A stretch of 64,000 bases of DNA from Parabacteroides sp. FAFU027 (lineage in GTDB: Bacteria; Bacteroidota; Bacteroidia; Bacteroidales; UBA7332): assembly GCF_022808675.1 (NCBI RefSeq), contig NZ_JAKZKV010000010.1, positions 1 to 64,000 of the forward strand, in the 5' to 3' direction. Shown in pieces: positions 42,007 through 50,597 of this stretch (positions within the stretch are counted from its first letter, which is position 1; each line of letters starts with the position of its first letter). The notes under the pieces are model-generated. The model was not told the origin of the DNA. It made no database searches and worked only from the letters and a program-made list of their open reading frames with translations. The position numbers and the translations under genes were made by a program.

Positions 42007-42134
42007 ATGCTGAATAGCAGTGTTGTAAATATGTGTTAAAAGTATTTTGGATGAAAGGTAATTTGTTGAGAAAAAACTGGTTATCTTAGCTCAAACTTCT
42101 GAATGACATTTTATCACCTTAAAATACAATTATC

Positions 42135-43601
42135 ATGAGCGAGCAGACCTCTCCAACAGCCGTAAAATTCTACAGCGGCGAAGAAATTCCTCTTGAACTA
42201 CACAAAGTACGCATTGTTCAGAAACTGCACCTTGTTCCTATTGAAAGGCGCCTTCATGCGCTTTATGAAGGTGGATTCAACACCTTTCAGCTAAATACAA
42301 AAGATGTTTTCCTTGATATGCTTACCGATAGTGGTACAAATGCAATGAGCGACAACCAACTGGCAGCGATGATGCAGGCTGATGACGCTTATGCCGGTTC
42401 GCAAAGTTTTATGAAGCTACAAAAAGCCGTTGAAGATGTGTTGGGTAAGAAGTTCTTCCTTCCCGTTCACCAGGGACGAGCTGCAGAGAATATATTGAGC
42501 CAGGTGTATGTGAAAAGGGGAAATGTGGTTCCAATGAACTATCACTTCACGACTGCAATGGCTCACATTACCGTAAATGGCGGCCAAATAGCAGAGCTTC
42601 TTTATGATGAAGCATATAAAATTGACTCGGAGCATCCATTCAAGGGAAATATGAACCTCGAGAGACTAGAAGAGTTGATTCAGAAAGAGGGTAGGGATAA
42701 TATCCCGTATATCCGCATGGAAGCATCAACGAACCTGATCGGCGGTCAGCCTTTCTCTGTACAGAATCTTCGTGATGTGCGTGCTATTGCAGATAAGTAC
42801 CGGCTAAAACTTATTCTGGATGCCAGCTTGTTAGGAGAGAATGCTTATTTGGTGAAACAACGCGAAGCTGAATTCGTCGGCAAGTCGATGACTGAAATTA
42901 TGCTTGCGATGACAGCTTTGGCTGATATTGTCTATTTTTCAGCCCGGAAGCTCAGTTCATCACGCGGAGGAGGTATTTGTACCAATGAAAAGTCGATTTA
43001 TCACGAACTTGAAACACTGGTGCCTTTATATGAAGGATTCCTCACTTACGGAGGTATTTCTGTTCGGGAAATTGAAGCGATGGCAGTTGGCCTTTATGAG
43101 ACGCTTGATGATACCATGATTTCACAAAGCCCATCTTTTATCAAGTTCCTGGTATATGAAGCTAAGAAAAAAGGTATTCCAATGATCACACCTCCCGGAG
43201 TGTTGGGTGCTCACGTCGATGCGATGAGCTTCTGTTCCCACATTCCCCAGACAGAATATCCGGCAGGAGCCCTGGCGGCGGCATTCTTCCTGATTTCCGG
43301 AGTGCGGGGCATGGAGCGCGGTTCTATTTCCAACCAACGGGATGAAGAGGGTAATGAGACTTATGCCGATATGGAATTGCTTCGTTTGGCTGTCCCGCGT
43401 CGTGTATTTACCTTATCACAAATCAAATATGTGCTTGATCGCCTGGAATGGCTGTATCACAACCGGGAAATGATTGGCGGCCTGAAATTTACCTATGAAC
43501 CGGCAGTGCTTCGTTTCTTTATGGGGAAACTCACTCCGACCAGCGATTGGGCAGAGAAGCTTATGGCTAAGTTCCGTGTTGATTTTGGTGATAGTTTATG
43601 A
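42135..43601 (+). CDS. Tryptophanase-family beta-eliminating lyase
   Basis: A 488-residue pyridoxal-phosphate enzyme of the tryptophanase/tyrosine phenol-lyase family, cleaving an amino acid to an aryl product, pyruvate and ammonia. Family blocks are FQLNTKDVFLDMLTDSGTNA, FLPVHQGRAAENIL, LILDASLLGENAYL, GISVREIEAMAVGLYETLDD and GVRGMERGSIS. The PLP lysine lies in FSARKLSSSRGGGI, where characterised tryptophanases have SAKKDAMVPMGG-like sequence, so this branch differs around the cofactor. Whether it prefers Trp or Tyr cannot be decided here. No leader peptide or permease gene is adjacent; it converges with the GH43 gene. Confidence 0.85.
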   Translation: MSEQTSPTAVKFYSGEEIPLELHKVRIVQKLHLVPIERRLHALYEGGFNTFQLNTKDVFLDMLTDSGTNAMSDNQLAAMMQADDAYAGSQSFMKLQKAVEDVLGKKFFLPVHQGRAAENILSQVYVKRGNVVPMNYHFTTAMAHITVNGGQIAELLYDEAYKIDSEHPFKGNMNLERLEELIQKEGRDNIPYIRMEASTNLIGGQPFSVQNLRDVRAIADKYRLKLILDASLLGENAYLVKQREAEFVGKSMTEIMLAMTALADIVYFSARKLSSSRGGGICTNEKSIYHELETLVPLYEGFLTYGGISVREIEAMAVGLYETLDDTMISQSPSFIKFLVYEAKKKGIPMITPPGVLGAHVDAMSFCSHIPQTEYPAGALAAAFFLISGVRGMERGSISNQRDEEGNETYADMELLRLAVPRRVFTLSQIKYVLDRLEWLYHNREMIGGLKFTYEPAVLRFFMGKLTPTSDWAEKLMAKFRVDFGDSL

Positions 43602-43671
43602 TGTGAGTAAACTGAAATCGCTGAGATTTCTATATTTGAATACCAGTTTGTAGAGAACTCCAAATATTAAA

Positions 43672-43713
43672 AAAAGAGAGCGGCTGATTTTTCTGAATCA
43701 GCCGCTCTCTTTT
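43672..43713. terminator. Bidirectional terminator
   Basis: A perfect 18-bp stem AAAAGAGAGCGGCTGATT (43672-43689) with its complement at 43696-43713 lies between the convergent lyase and GH43 genes, with A- and T-runs on both sides. Confidence 0.9.
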
Positions 43714-43728
43714 ATGAAGTAAACAGTG

Positions 43729-45468
43729 TTATTGTACTTTCTTGCCCCAAAGCGCATATCCGCTCGAATTTAATCCCGTATAAACGATCGTTGGAACGCG
43801 GGGTGAAGCTTCCCAGTCAAGCTCCCGTTGTACCTTTAGCTTAAATAAGCCACTGGTACTTACGATGGTAAGGGTGTTTGTTTTTGAGTTAAAAGACCAG
43901 GTTCCGGTAAATGTACCTGACACTTTATAGTCGTACGATAGTACCAGAGATGTTGAGGTTTTCTGTGTCTGATACGTGTAACTCAAAGTGATATGCTCCC
44001 AATTACCTACCAGATCATTGTCACAAATCGTTGTTTGAGGTACATTACCGTAACGTTCAGGAAGTACAACGGGCCATCCATCATCTGTCCACATCATTTT
44101 GCGAATATGTCCCATCATGAGAGCATTGCTATAAGCATTACCATTTGTATTGGCCGGTAGTCGGGCCTGAGAGCTGAAATACCACTGTCCTGATACTGTG
44201 TCCTGAAATGCACAACAGTGAGAAATTCCCACCCAGCCCGAATGGTTGTTGAATTTATATGGGTGAGTGATAATCGGATAACAATCAGCTCCTTGTGTTA
44301 CGTTTGATCCGTTGATCCCATAAAATGGACCGTTGATACTGGTCGAACGACAAACACGGGTATTGTATGCAACCGACAACTCATCATAAGCAAGAAACAA
44401 ATAGTAATATCCGGTTTTAGGATTGTAAATTACCTCCGGGCCTTCCTGTGCCTGCCAACGGTTTGCGTCGCTATTTACACGTCTTGCCACTCTTGCTCCA
44501 TAGTCGGCCAGTGTGTTTAATTGATAAGGCTTACCTGTAGTCGGGTCAAGCTTTACAGCCGGAATTCCACTATGCCATGAACCATAAATTAACCAGTGCT
44601 CTCCGGCCGGGGTAACTATGTAGGTTGGGTCAATCGCATTCCATTTAAAATAAGCACTCCAGTCAGACAAACTCGAACGATAATAGGTGGTTTTATCAGT
44701 CACAGAACTGATTACATATCCTTTGTCCACCCATTGATTTGCAGCTGGATTGGTTGATTCCATCATTCCGATGAATGCGCGTTCAGTCCATGAATTATCA
44801 AAATTAGCCGTTGTATTCTGAGCTCCGGTAGCGATATAATTATCAACAATAACGCAGTAATACATTCTGAAAATATTGCCGACTTTTCTGACACAAGGAG
44901 CCCAATAACCAAATGAAGGACTGGTGATTGCTGCTAATCCCATACGTGCCCGGATAGCGTTTAGTGAATCTTTAACCCAGGTAGGAGGGGTGTTTGCCAT
45001 TGGAAACCCACAATAGGTCCAGTTTACCAGATCTTTTGAGCGTCTGCCAAAGTAGTGTCCCCGACCACTGGTTGCATTACCGTAAGAAGCATCAGTCTGA
45101 TACATATAATAATAGTCTCCGTACCTGGCCACAGAAGGGTCGTGGACATTCGCTAAGTTCCAGCTAAATACATAGTTCCAGGAAGATATTGCAGAGTAGT
45201 CGTCCGCATAAGCGGGTGCCGTGTATGACGGTGTCGTTTCGTCCGTAATTTTTATGCTGTCAATGGTGGATACTGTTACTGAAGATACAGTATTGTCATT
45301 TTTATAAAGCTGTAAAATGGTATTGTTTGTGGCAAATTTGATACTGTCAATTGTAGAAACAAAGTTTCCAACGAGTGAACCGTTTGGTCTGAAAATAAAA
45401 AGTTTGTTTTCAGCATGTAAAGCAACAAAACACGCAATAATCATCAATATAAAAGCCGTTTTCTTCAT
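43729..45468 (-). CDS. GH43 endo-arabinanase-like glycoside hydrolase
   Basis: A 579-residue secreted enzyme (signal MKKTAFILMIIACFVALHA). The five-bladed GH43 propeller starts near residue 95. Putative catalytic residues are Asp110 in ANVHDPSVARYG (base), Asp280 in WNAIDPTYIV (pKa modulator) and Glu345 in QEGPEVIYNP (acid). FGYWAPCVRKVGNIFRMYYC and WLIYGSWHSGI fit endo-1,5-alpha-arabinanases. A C-terminal domain (about 480-579) follows, like the arabinanase C-terminal domain. Residues 20-80 hold two VSTIDSIKF-type repeats, also found in the coupled upstream gene. Its ATG overlaps that gene's stop by 4 bases. It has no T9SS tail of its own, so its export route is open. Confidence 0.85.
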   Translation of the reverse strand: MKKTAFILMIIACFVALHAENKLFIFRPNGSLVGNFVSTIDSIKFATNNTILQLYKNDNTVSSVTVSTIDSIKITDETTPSYTAPAYADDYSAISSWNYVFSWNLANVHDPSVARYGDYYYMYQTDASYGNATSGRGHYFGRRSKDLVNWTYCGFPMANTPPTWVKDSLNAIRARMGLAAITSPSFGYWAPCVRKVGNIFRMYYCVIVDNYIATGAQNTTANFDNSWTERAFIGMMESTNPAANQWVDKGYVISSVTDKTTYYRSSLSDWSAYFKWNAIDPTYIVTPAGEHWLIYGSWHSGIPAVKLDPTTGKPYQLNTLADYGARVARRVNSDANRWQAQEGPEVIYNPKTGYYYLFLAYDELSVAYNTRVCRSTSINGPFYGINGSNVTQGADCYPIITHPYKFNNHSGWVGISHCCAFQDTVSGQWYFSSQARLPANTNGNAYSNALMMGHIRKMMWTDDGWPVVLPERYGNVPQTTICDNDLVGNWEHITLSYTYQTQKTSTSLVLSYDYKVSGTFTGTWSFNSKTNTLTIVSTSGLFKLKVQRELDWEASPRVPTIVYTGLNSSGYALWGKKVQ

Positions 45469-45950
45469 CGTTTCGTGAATTTTAAAGTTTTATTGCTTGT
45501 TTGTAGCAGATATAAGCCGTTGGATAATCCGCTGATATCTATGGTTTGATTTTCGTTATTTATTGTTTTTTGAAGAGCAATAGCTCCATCTATTCTGTAT
45601 ATGGTGATTAGAGATTCACTTCCAGCCAGGTTCTTGATTTTGATAAAATCAGATGCCGGGTTAGGATAAACTGAAAGAACAGTTTCATCCTTTATATCTG
45701 AAACTCCGGAAGATGTTCCAAAAGTGATCTTGCTGATATCGCTTATTGCAAATGTACTTGTCGATGCATCCGTTAGATTCAGGAACAGATTCGTACTTGA
45801 AAATGTGATTTTGTTTAGTGAATTCAGGGCTACATTGTTTTGATTACCATTGTTTAGCCTGATGAAAATAGCGTTTTGAGCCCTGACCTGTTGAAGTATT
45901 GGACAAGTTAGCAGCAAAAGCATTCCCGAAATGAGTAATTTGTTTTTCAT
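45465..45950 (-). CDS. Small T9SS-sorted protein coupled to the GH43 enzyme
   Basis: A 161-residue secreted protein. A signal peptide (MKNKLLISGMLLLLTCPILQ, cleavage near RAQ) is followed by about 60 residues (AIFIRLNNG, LNSLNKITFSS, ISDISKITF) that resemble the N-terminal module of the downstream GH43 enzyme. From about residue 88 there is a type A T9SS sorting domain: LSVYPNPASDFIKIKNL, then LITIYRIDGAIA and ISGLSNGLYLLQT. There is no catalytic domain. The 4-base ATGA overlap with the GH43 gene couples translation. It may be a surface-anchored partner of the enzyme, or a duplicate that kept the tail; which one cannot be settled from sequence. Confidence 0.8.
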   Translation of the reverse strand: MKNKLLISGMLLLLTCPILQQVRAQNAIFIRLNNGNQNNVALNSLNKITFSSTNLFLNLTDASTSTFAISDISKITFGTSSGVSDIKDETVLSVYPNPASDFIKIKNLAGSESLITIYRIDGAIALQKTINNENQTIDISGLSNGLYLLQTSNKTLKFTKR

Positions 45951-46791
45951 TGTTAGTTAGAAATGATTTGAGTGACGATTACATATTATTGGTTCTTACA
46001 AAATTACTTCTGATTCAGGATGTCAGAGTGGACAAAAAGAGAAAGTAAGTGGATTTTTTGTCTGATATAGTCGTATCTGTTGAGTTTTTATATCTATACA
46101 TCGGTAGGTAAGCACCGAGCTAAATATTGCAATGTTCTCCCAGAACGTTATCGGAGCAAAATCGGAGGAGTATCGGAGGAAGAGTGAAGCTGTCTGTATT
46201 CCGTTTTTTATATGGATCATAGATTAAGTAGTCTTTTGTGGTATCCGGAAGCGTCTGTTAAAAGAAATTTCAAAGCATTGAGTCTGCTCCGAAAAGTTAT
46301 TTTTGCCACGAATCCACGAATATTGTATTTGTATAATTCTAAAGTACAGCGATTTGCAAAATTAAAATATCACGAATATCCGGAAAACTTCGTTTTCGGA
46401 GTGGACTCAAGCATTGTCAGTCTGATTAAACGTGCCGGTGCTGGATTTTACTCTGCCTCTCAACAACAAGTAATTGGTTTAATGATGATTTGCGTTCTAA
46501 GTTACTGACGCGTCGGATATGAACGTAAAATGATAAATTTATTCTGGATATTTTGTCCACTTCTTTTGGCTGTTTGTCCACTGGCGTAAGGGCGTGCTGT
46601 TAATACTTTTGTTGAACTGTTTTTTAGACAAGTCTGATACATTATTTCAAATTAACCATGAAGCAAAGAAAAGACAAAACTTATACCAAAGAAATCTAGA
46701 TATTCTCTTATCGTTGTTTTCTCCATTTAGCCTGAAAAAAATATTGATTGCTCTTTCTGCATTTTATTCGTTAACTAAATCACAATTAATC
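45951..46791. other. Divergent intergenic region before the LamG gene
   Basis: The gap between the T9SS-sorted gene (leftward) and the LamG gene (rightward) holds degraded repeat words (CCACGAATCCACGAATATTG near 46307, ATCACGAATATCCGGAAAAC near 46370) like those at 23.9-24.1 kb. Open frames here (for example 46212-46508) have no recognisable content. The promoter of the LamG gene is probably in the last 170 bases, but no clear -7 is seen. Confidence 0.5.
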
Positions 46792-49788
46792 ATGAAAAAA
46801 AAGAATTACTTTTTGAAAGTAAAAGAGATTGGGAAATTCTGTCTCTTAACGGCAGCGTTAGTTACCTCTTCCTCACTGTATGCTCAGGATGTGACCACCG
46901 GGCTGCAATTGTATTACTCGTTTGATAATGTATCCGGAGGTTCAGTCCCTGATGATTCTGGAAAAGGTTTGATCGGATCAGAGATGGGATCACCTACAGT
47001 CGTAGCCGGAAATAACGGAAATGCATTGTATTTTGCCACTCAGTCTGATTATGTACAGTTGCCGAACGATATCACAACGTCATTGACTGATTTTACAATA
47101 GCAACCTGGGTAAACGTGGATAAGCTGCAATGGTGGCCACGCATTTTTGATTTTGGAACAGGAACAACCAATTACATGTTTCTTTCTCAGGTTGGAAGTG
47201 GGTATCTTCGCTTTGCAATAAGAACAGCTACTGTAAATGAACAACAAATCAATAGTACTACTGCAATTACTACCGGAACATGGGCACATGTTGCAGTAAC
47301 CGTACAAGGAAATACGGGTACTATGTATATTAATGGTGTAGCTGTTGGTACCAATACCAACATGACTCTGACTCCGTCTTCTTTGGGATCAACCACACAG
47401 AACTATATTGCAAAATCTCAGTTTAACGATCCTGCACTTGTCGGTAGTGTGGATGAATTCCGCATTTATAACAGAGCATTAACCAATTCAGATATTGTTG
47501 CGCTCACTGGTCTTGATGAATTAAAAAAGCAACAGTCAGCTCTGGATCTGGGAACTATTTCAGCCGTTAGCTCTAATCTTACCCTGCCTACAACAATGGG
47601 AACTAAAGGGGTTACAGTAAAATGGGCTACTTCAAATGCTTCAATGATTGATACATTTGGAGTACTGGTGTCTCGTCCCGATAAATACGATACTCCGGTT
47701 CTTCTGACTGCGACTTTATCTCAAACACTGGGAGGTAAGGTTTATACTTTGACCAAACAATTTACAGCAACAGTCTCTGCCCTGAACCCTGTAGCAACAT
47801 CTGAATTGTTGGCTAACTGGGATTTTGCATCAGGAAACATTACATTGGATGGTGATACGATTAAAGTGACGGATGCTTCCGGAACCGGTTTGGTTGGGAA
47901 ACTGATGGATGTGGCACGAATCAGAACCATTGGTAATACAACGAAATATAATGTGCTCGATCTGGGAAACAATCAGGGATACTTCGATATGGGCAGTCAG
48001 ATTGGAGAGGCAGTATATTCCTTAAGTGATTTCACGATAGGAGGATATTTCCGTATGGACTCCACTTATACCGGTAATGCTGACTGGGGAAATAACTTAT
48101 TTAGTTTTTCTAATACTGAAAATGACTTGAGTGATCCCAAAGGAACCATGTATGCTTGTCTTGGAAAAACGAATTACGCGATTACCTCCGGGGCATGGAA
48201 TAGTGGAGGTGAAACATATCTTAATCCTTATAAAACTCCGACGACAGGAACATGGCATCACTATGCCTATACCCAAAACGGATCAGTCGGCACTATCTAT
48301 TTTGATGGTGCGGTGGTAACATCAGGGTCTGTAGCAGCATATCCTTTCAATACTTTGCGAATCGATGGTGTAAAAGGTACACGTTTTAACTGGATTGGTC
48401 GTCCTCCTTATGGAGCTCCGGATTCTTATTTACGTAAAACTCTCGTTTACGGTCTGCAAATGTATAATGTAGCTTTGACAGCAAATGACATGATTAATAC
48501 TTTAATGGTTCCGGATACAATTGCAGCTTTGAACAAAGCATATACCGAAAATTCAAATAACCAGCCGACAGAGATTAATACTGAAATGAATAATCTGAGC
48601 CTTGGTGATCTGAGCGCAGTGAAATCCAATCTTACCTTACCAACTAAAGGTACACTTGATCCGACTATTATGATTTCGTGGAAATCAAGTTGTCCTCAGA
48701 TTATCAGCAATACCGGTGTAGTAACCCGTCCTGACTTCTATAATTTCCATGTTACTTTAACAGCTACTTTGACAAAAGGTTATCAAAGAGTGACCAAGTC
48801 ATTTCCTGCAACTGTAGTCGTAAAAGATGGAACCCAATTTGCCAGCAATTTATTGGTTAATTATGATTTCTCCCAGGTAAGCGATTCTGTTGTGACAGAT
48901 GTTGCTGAAAAACACTTTACAGGTAAAGTGAAAAATGTGGCTAAAATCCACACTATCGGAAACACAGGCAAACAGTTCAATGTTGTTGATCTGGGTAACA
49001 GTACCGGTTACTTTGATATGGGTACTGATATGGGAAAAGTTATTTACCATCTGAATGATTATACCATGGGAGCTTATTTCCGTATTGACGATTCTTATTC
49101 AGAAATCAATAGCTGGGGTAACCTGTTGTGGAACTTCTCTAACTCTACAAATGCGGTTAATGATCCCAAAGGAACCATGTATGCAGGTTTGAAGAACCAA
49201 AACGTTCAGATTACCGGTACCTGGTATGGAGATGGAGAACAGGGGGTTAGCTTTGGTGCAAATGCCTCAAAAGGAACCTGGAATTACTTTGCATATACTC
49301 AGAAAGATACTATCGGAACCATCTATATTAACGGTACTCCGATTGCTTCCGGAACTGTGAAGAATACTCCGGCTAAAGTAATGCCAAAAGATGGATTCGT
49401 AGGTACAATCTGTAACTGGATGGGTCGTCCGATTTATGGCGCTGATGTTTATCTCCGTAATACATTAGTATATGGATTCCATTTATATAGCTCTGCATTA
49501 AGCGAAACTGAGATTGCAGCAAAAGCCAATCTGGTAACAGATCTTAATGAAGCTTACATTGCTAATCCGGGAACATCAGCTGTAACTAAGGTTTCAATCG
49601 AAAACATTCGTGTCATAACCGAACAAGGTATGATTCGTATCAGTGGATTGACAGAAAGTGACAAAGTATCGGTATATGATATTATGGGCCGTAAAGTCAC
49701 AGTGAAAAATGCAGAAACAATTACAGTAACACCGGGCATGTATATTGTGAAAATCAATGATATTGTTCGCAAGGTAATTGTGAAATAA
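46792..49788 (+). CDS. Triple-LamG T9SS-sorted surface protein
   Basis: A 998-residue secreted protein. The ATG at 46792 gives a signal peptide (MKKKNYFLKVKEIGKFCLLT, hydrophobic to LYAQ); the frame is open further up but lacks one there. Three concanavalin-like LamG domains lie at about 35-235, 345-565 and 690-920, with FTIATWVNVDKLQWWPRIFD, TIYFDGAVVTSG and TIYINGTPIASG. They alternate with two atypical Ig-like domains (about 245-335 and 580-680) marked by SNLTLPT and VTRPD. The last 70 residues are a T9SS sorting domain (VSVYDIMGRKVTVKN, MYIVKINDIVRKVIVK). There is no catalytic domain; it probably binds glycan at the surface. LamG 2 and 3 are close duplicates. Confidence 0.85.
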   Translation: MKKKNYFLKVKEIGKFCLLTAALVTSSSLYAQDVTTGLQLYYSFDNVSGGSVPDDSGKGLIGSEMGSPTVVAGNNGNALYFATQSDYVQLPNDITTSLTDFTIATWVNVDKLQWWPRIFDFGTGTTNYMFLSQVGSGYLRFAIRTATVNEQQINSTTAITTGTWAHVAVTVQGNTGTMYINGVAVGTNTNMTLTPSSLGSTTQNYIAKSQFNDPALVGSVDEFRIYNRALTNSDIVALTGLDELKKQQSALDLGTISAVSSNLTLPTTMGTKGVTVKWATSNASMIDTFGVLVSRPDKYDTPVLLTATLSQTLGGKVYTLTKQFTATVSALNPVATSELLANWDFASGNITLDGDTIKVTDASGTGLVGKLMDVARIRTIGNTTKYNVLDLGNNQGYFDMGSQIGEAVYSLSDFTIGGYFRMDSTYTGNADWGNNLFSFSNTENDLSDPKGTMYACLGKTNYAITSGAWNSGGETYLNPYKTPTTGTWHHYAYTQNGSVGTIYFDGAVVTSGSVAAYPFNTLRIDGVKGTRFNWIGRPPYGAPDSYLRKTLVYGLQMYNVALTANDMINTLMVPDTIAALNKAYTENSNNQPTEINTEMNNLSLGDLSAVKSNLTLPTKGTLDPTIMISWKSSCPQIISNTGVVTRPDFYNFHVTLTATLTKGYQRVTKSFPATVVVKDGTQFASNLLVNYDFSQVSDSVVTDVAEKHFTGKVKNVAKIHTIGNTGKQFNVVDLGNSTGYFDMGTDMGKVIYHLNDYTMGAYFRIDDSYSEINSWGNLLWNFSNSTNAVNDPKGTMYAGLKNQNVQITGTWYGDGEQGVSFGANASKGTWNYFAYTQKDTIGTIYINGTPIASGTVKNTPAKVMPKDGFVGTICNWMGRPIYGADVYLRNTLVYGFHLYSSALSETEIAAKANLVTDLNEAYIANPGTSAVTKVSIENIRVITEQGMIRISGLTESDKVSVYDIMGRKVTVKNAETITVTPGMYIVKINDIVRKVIVK

Positions 49789-49800
49789 CTTTAGAATACA

Positions 49801-49834
49801 AATCAGGTAAGAATCGAATGATTCTTACCTGATT
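49801..49834 (+). terminator. Hairpin terminator of the LamG gene
   Basis: Perfect 15-bp arms AATCAGGTAAGAATC (49801-49815) and 49820-49834 with a 4-base loop, followed by ATTTA. Confidence 0.65.
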
Positions 49835-50597
49835 ATTTACATAATCCATTTACTTCAATGACGCATTCTCTACTCCTGTTTTCTTTTAAGTGAGCTTTCA
49901 ATGTATTCGTTTTCTGGAATAGTTTTTTAGAGCCTGTTTAAATTCTACCGAAACATATTTATATAAGGAGAATAGTCTCCTTTCTTTGCTCCTTTTTTAG
50001 CCTCTTTCGGGTATGTTTTTCACTTTTCCTCCTTGATTTAGCCCGCTAAATCTGCGGGATAAAAGCAAAAGATCTACCTCGAAATAGCCCGAAATAAAGT
50101 CGAGCAATAAAATTTAACAGGCTCTTAAATTCTTAGCTTGAAATATGATTTCAGGCTATTAGCTGAAAATACAATATCGGACGGATGAAATTCGATTCAT
50201 CAGACTTATCAAAACCAAAGTTTATCTCATCACAAATGAACAAAATGAACGATAAAAGACTTTTAATTCATGAGAATACTCCAACTGAATAAATGATTTT
50301 ACGTAACATGTTTGATTATGAATTTCAGAAGATATATACCCAGCATGAGAATATGAAAATGAGATAATGAGCAATGAGGGTTGTTCATGACTAATTATCT
50401 CAGACTTGATTTGTATTACTTTCCGTTTGCTCAATTAGAGCTTCTATTTGACGATTTTATAGCTTATTCTGAAGAAGAGCTGACTATATTTTTGTAATCA
50501 ATTTTGATTCTACAATATTCTGTAGTCTGACAGACCTGTTTTTTTTTGAACTCAACCAAAGAGTTATTTGTAGCTGAACTTTAAATATAATATTGAA
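49835..50597. other. Intergenic region upstream of the FAS1/SusCD cluster
   Basis: The gap contains a MITE (49930-50125). The remainder (50130-50597) is AT-rich with no gene; it should contain the promoter of the cluster. A TTTG at 50545-50548 is present, but no good -7 follows at the expected spacing. Confidence 0.5.
49930..50125. mobile_element. 196-bp MITE with TTA target duplication
   Basis: Terminal inverted repeats GAGCCTGTTTAAATTCTA (left) and the reverse complement of the right end, GAGCCTGTTAAATTTTA, delimit 196 bp. TTA at 49927-49929 and 50126-50128 flank it as a 3-bp target duplication. No open reading frame of note lies within, so it needs a transposase in trans. The termini resemble those of IS5-group elements in Bacteroidota; this is from memory and not checked. 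Confidence 0.8.

Noticed and set aside
46212-46508. 98-codon open frame in the region before the LamG gene
   Set aside because: It spans degraded repeat words and has no family resemblance or start signal.
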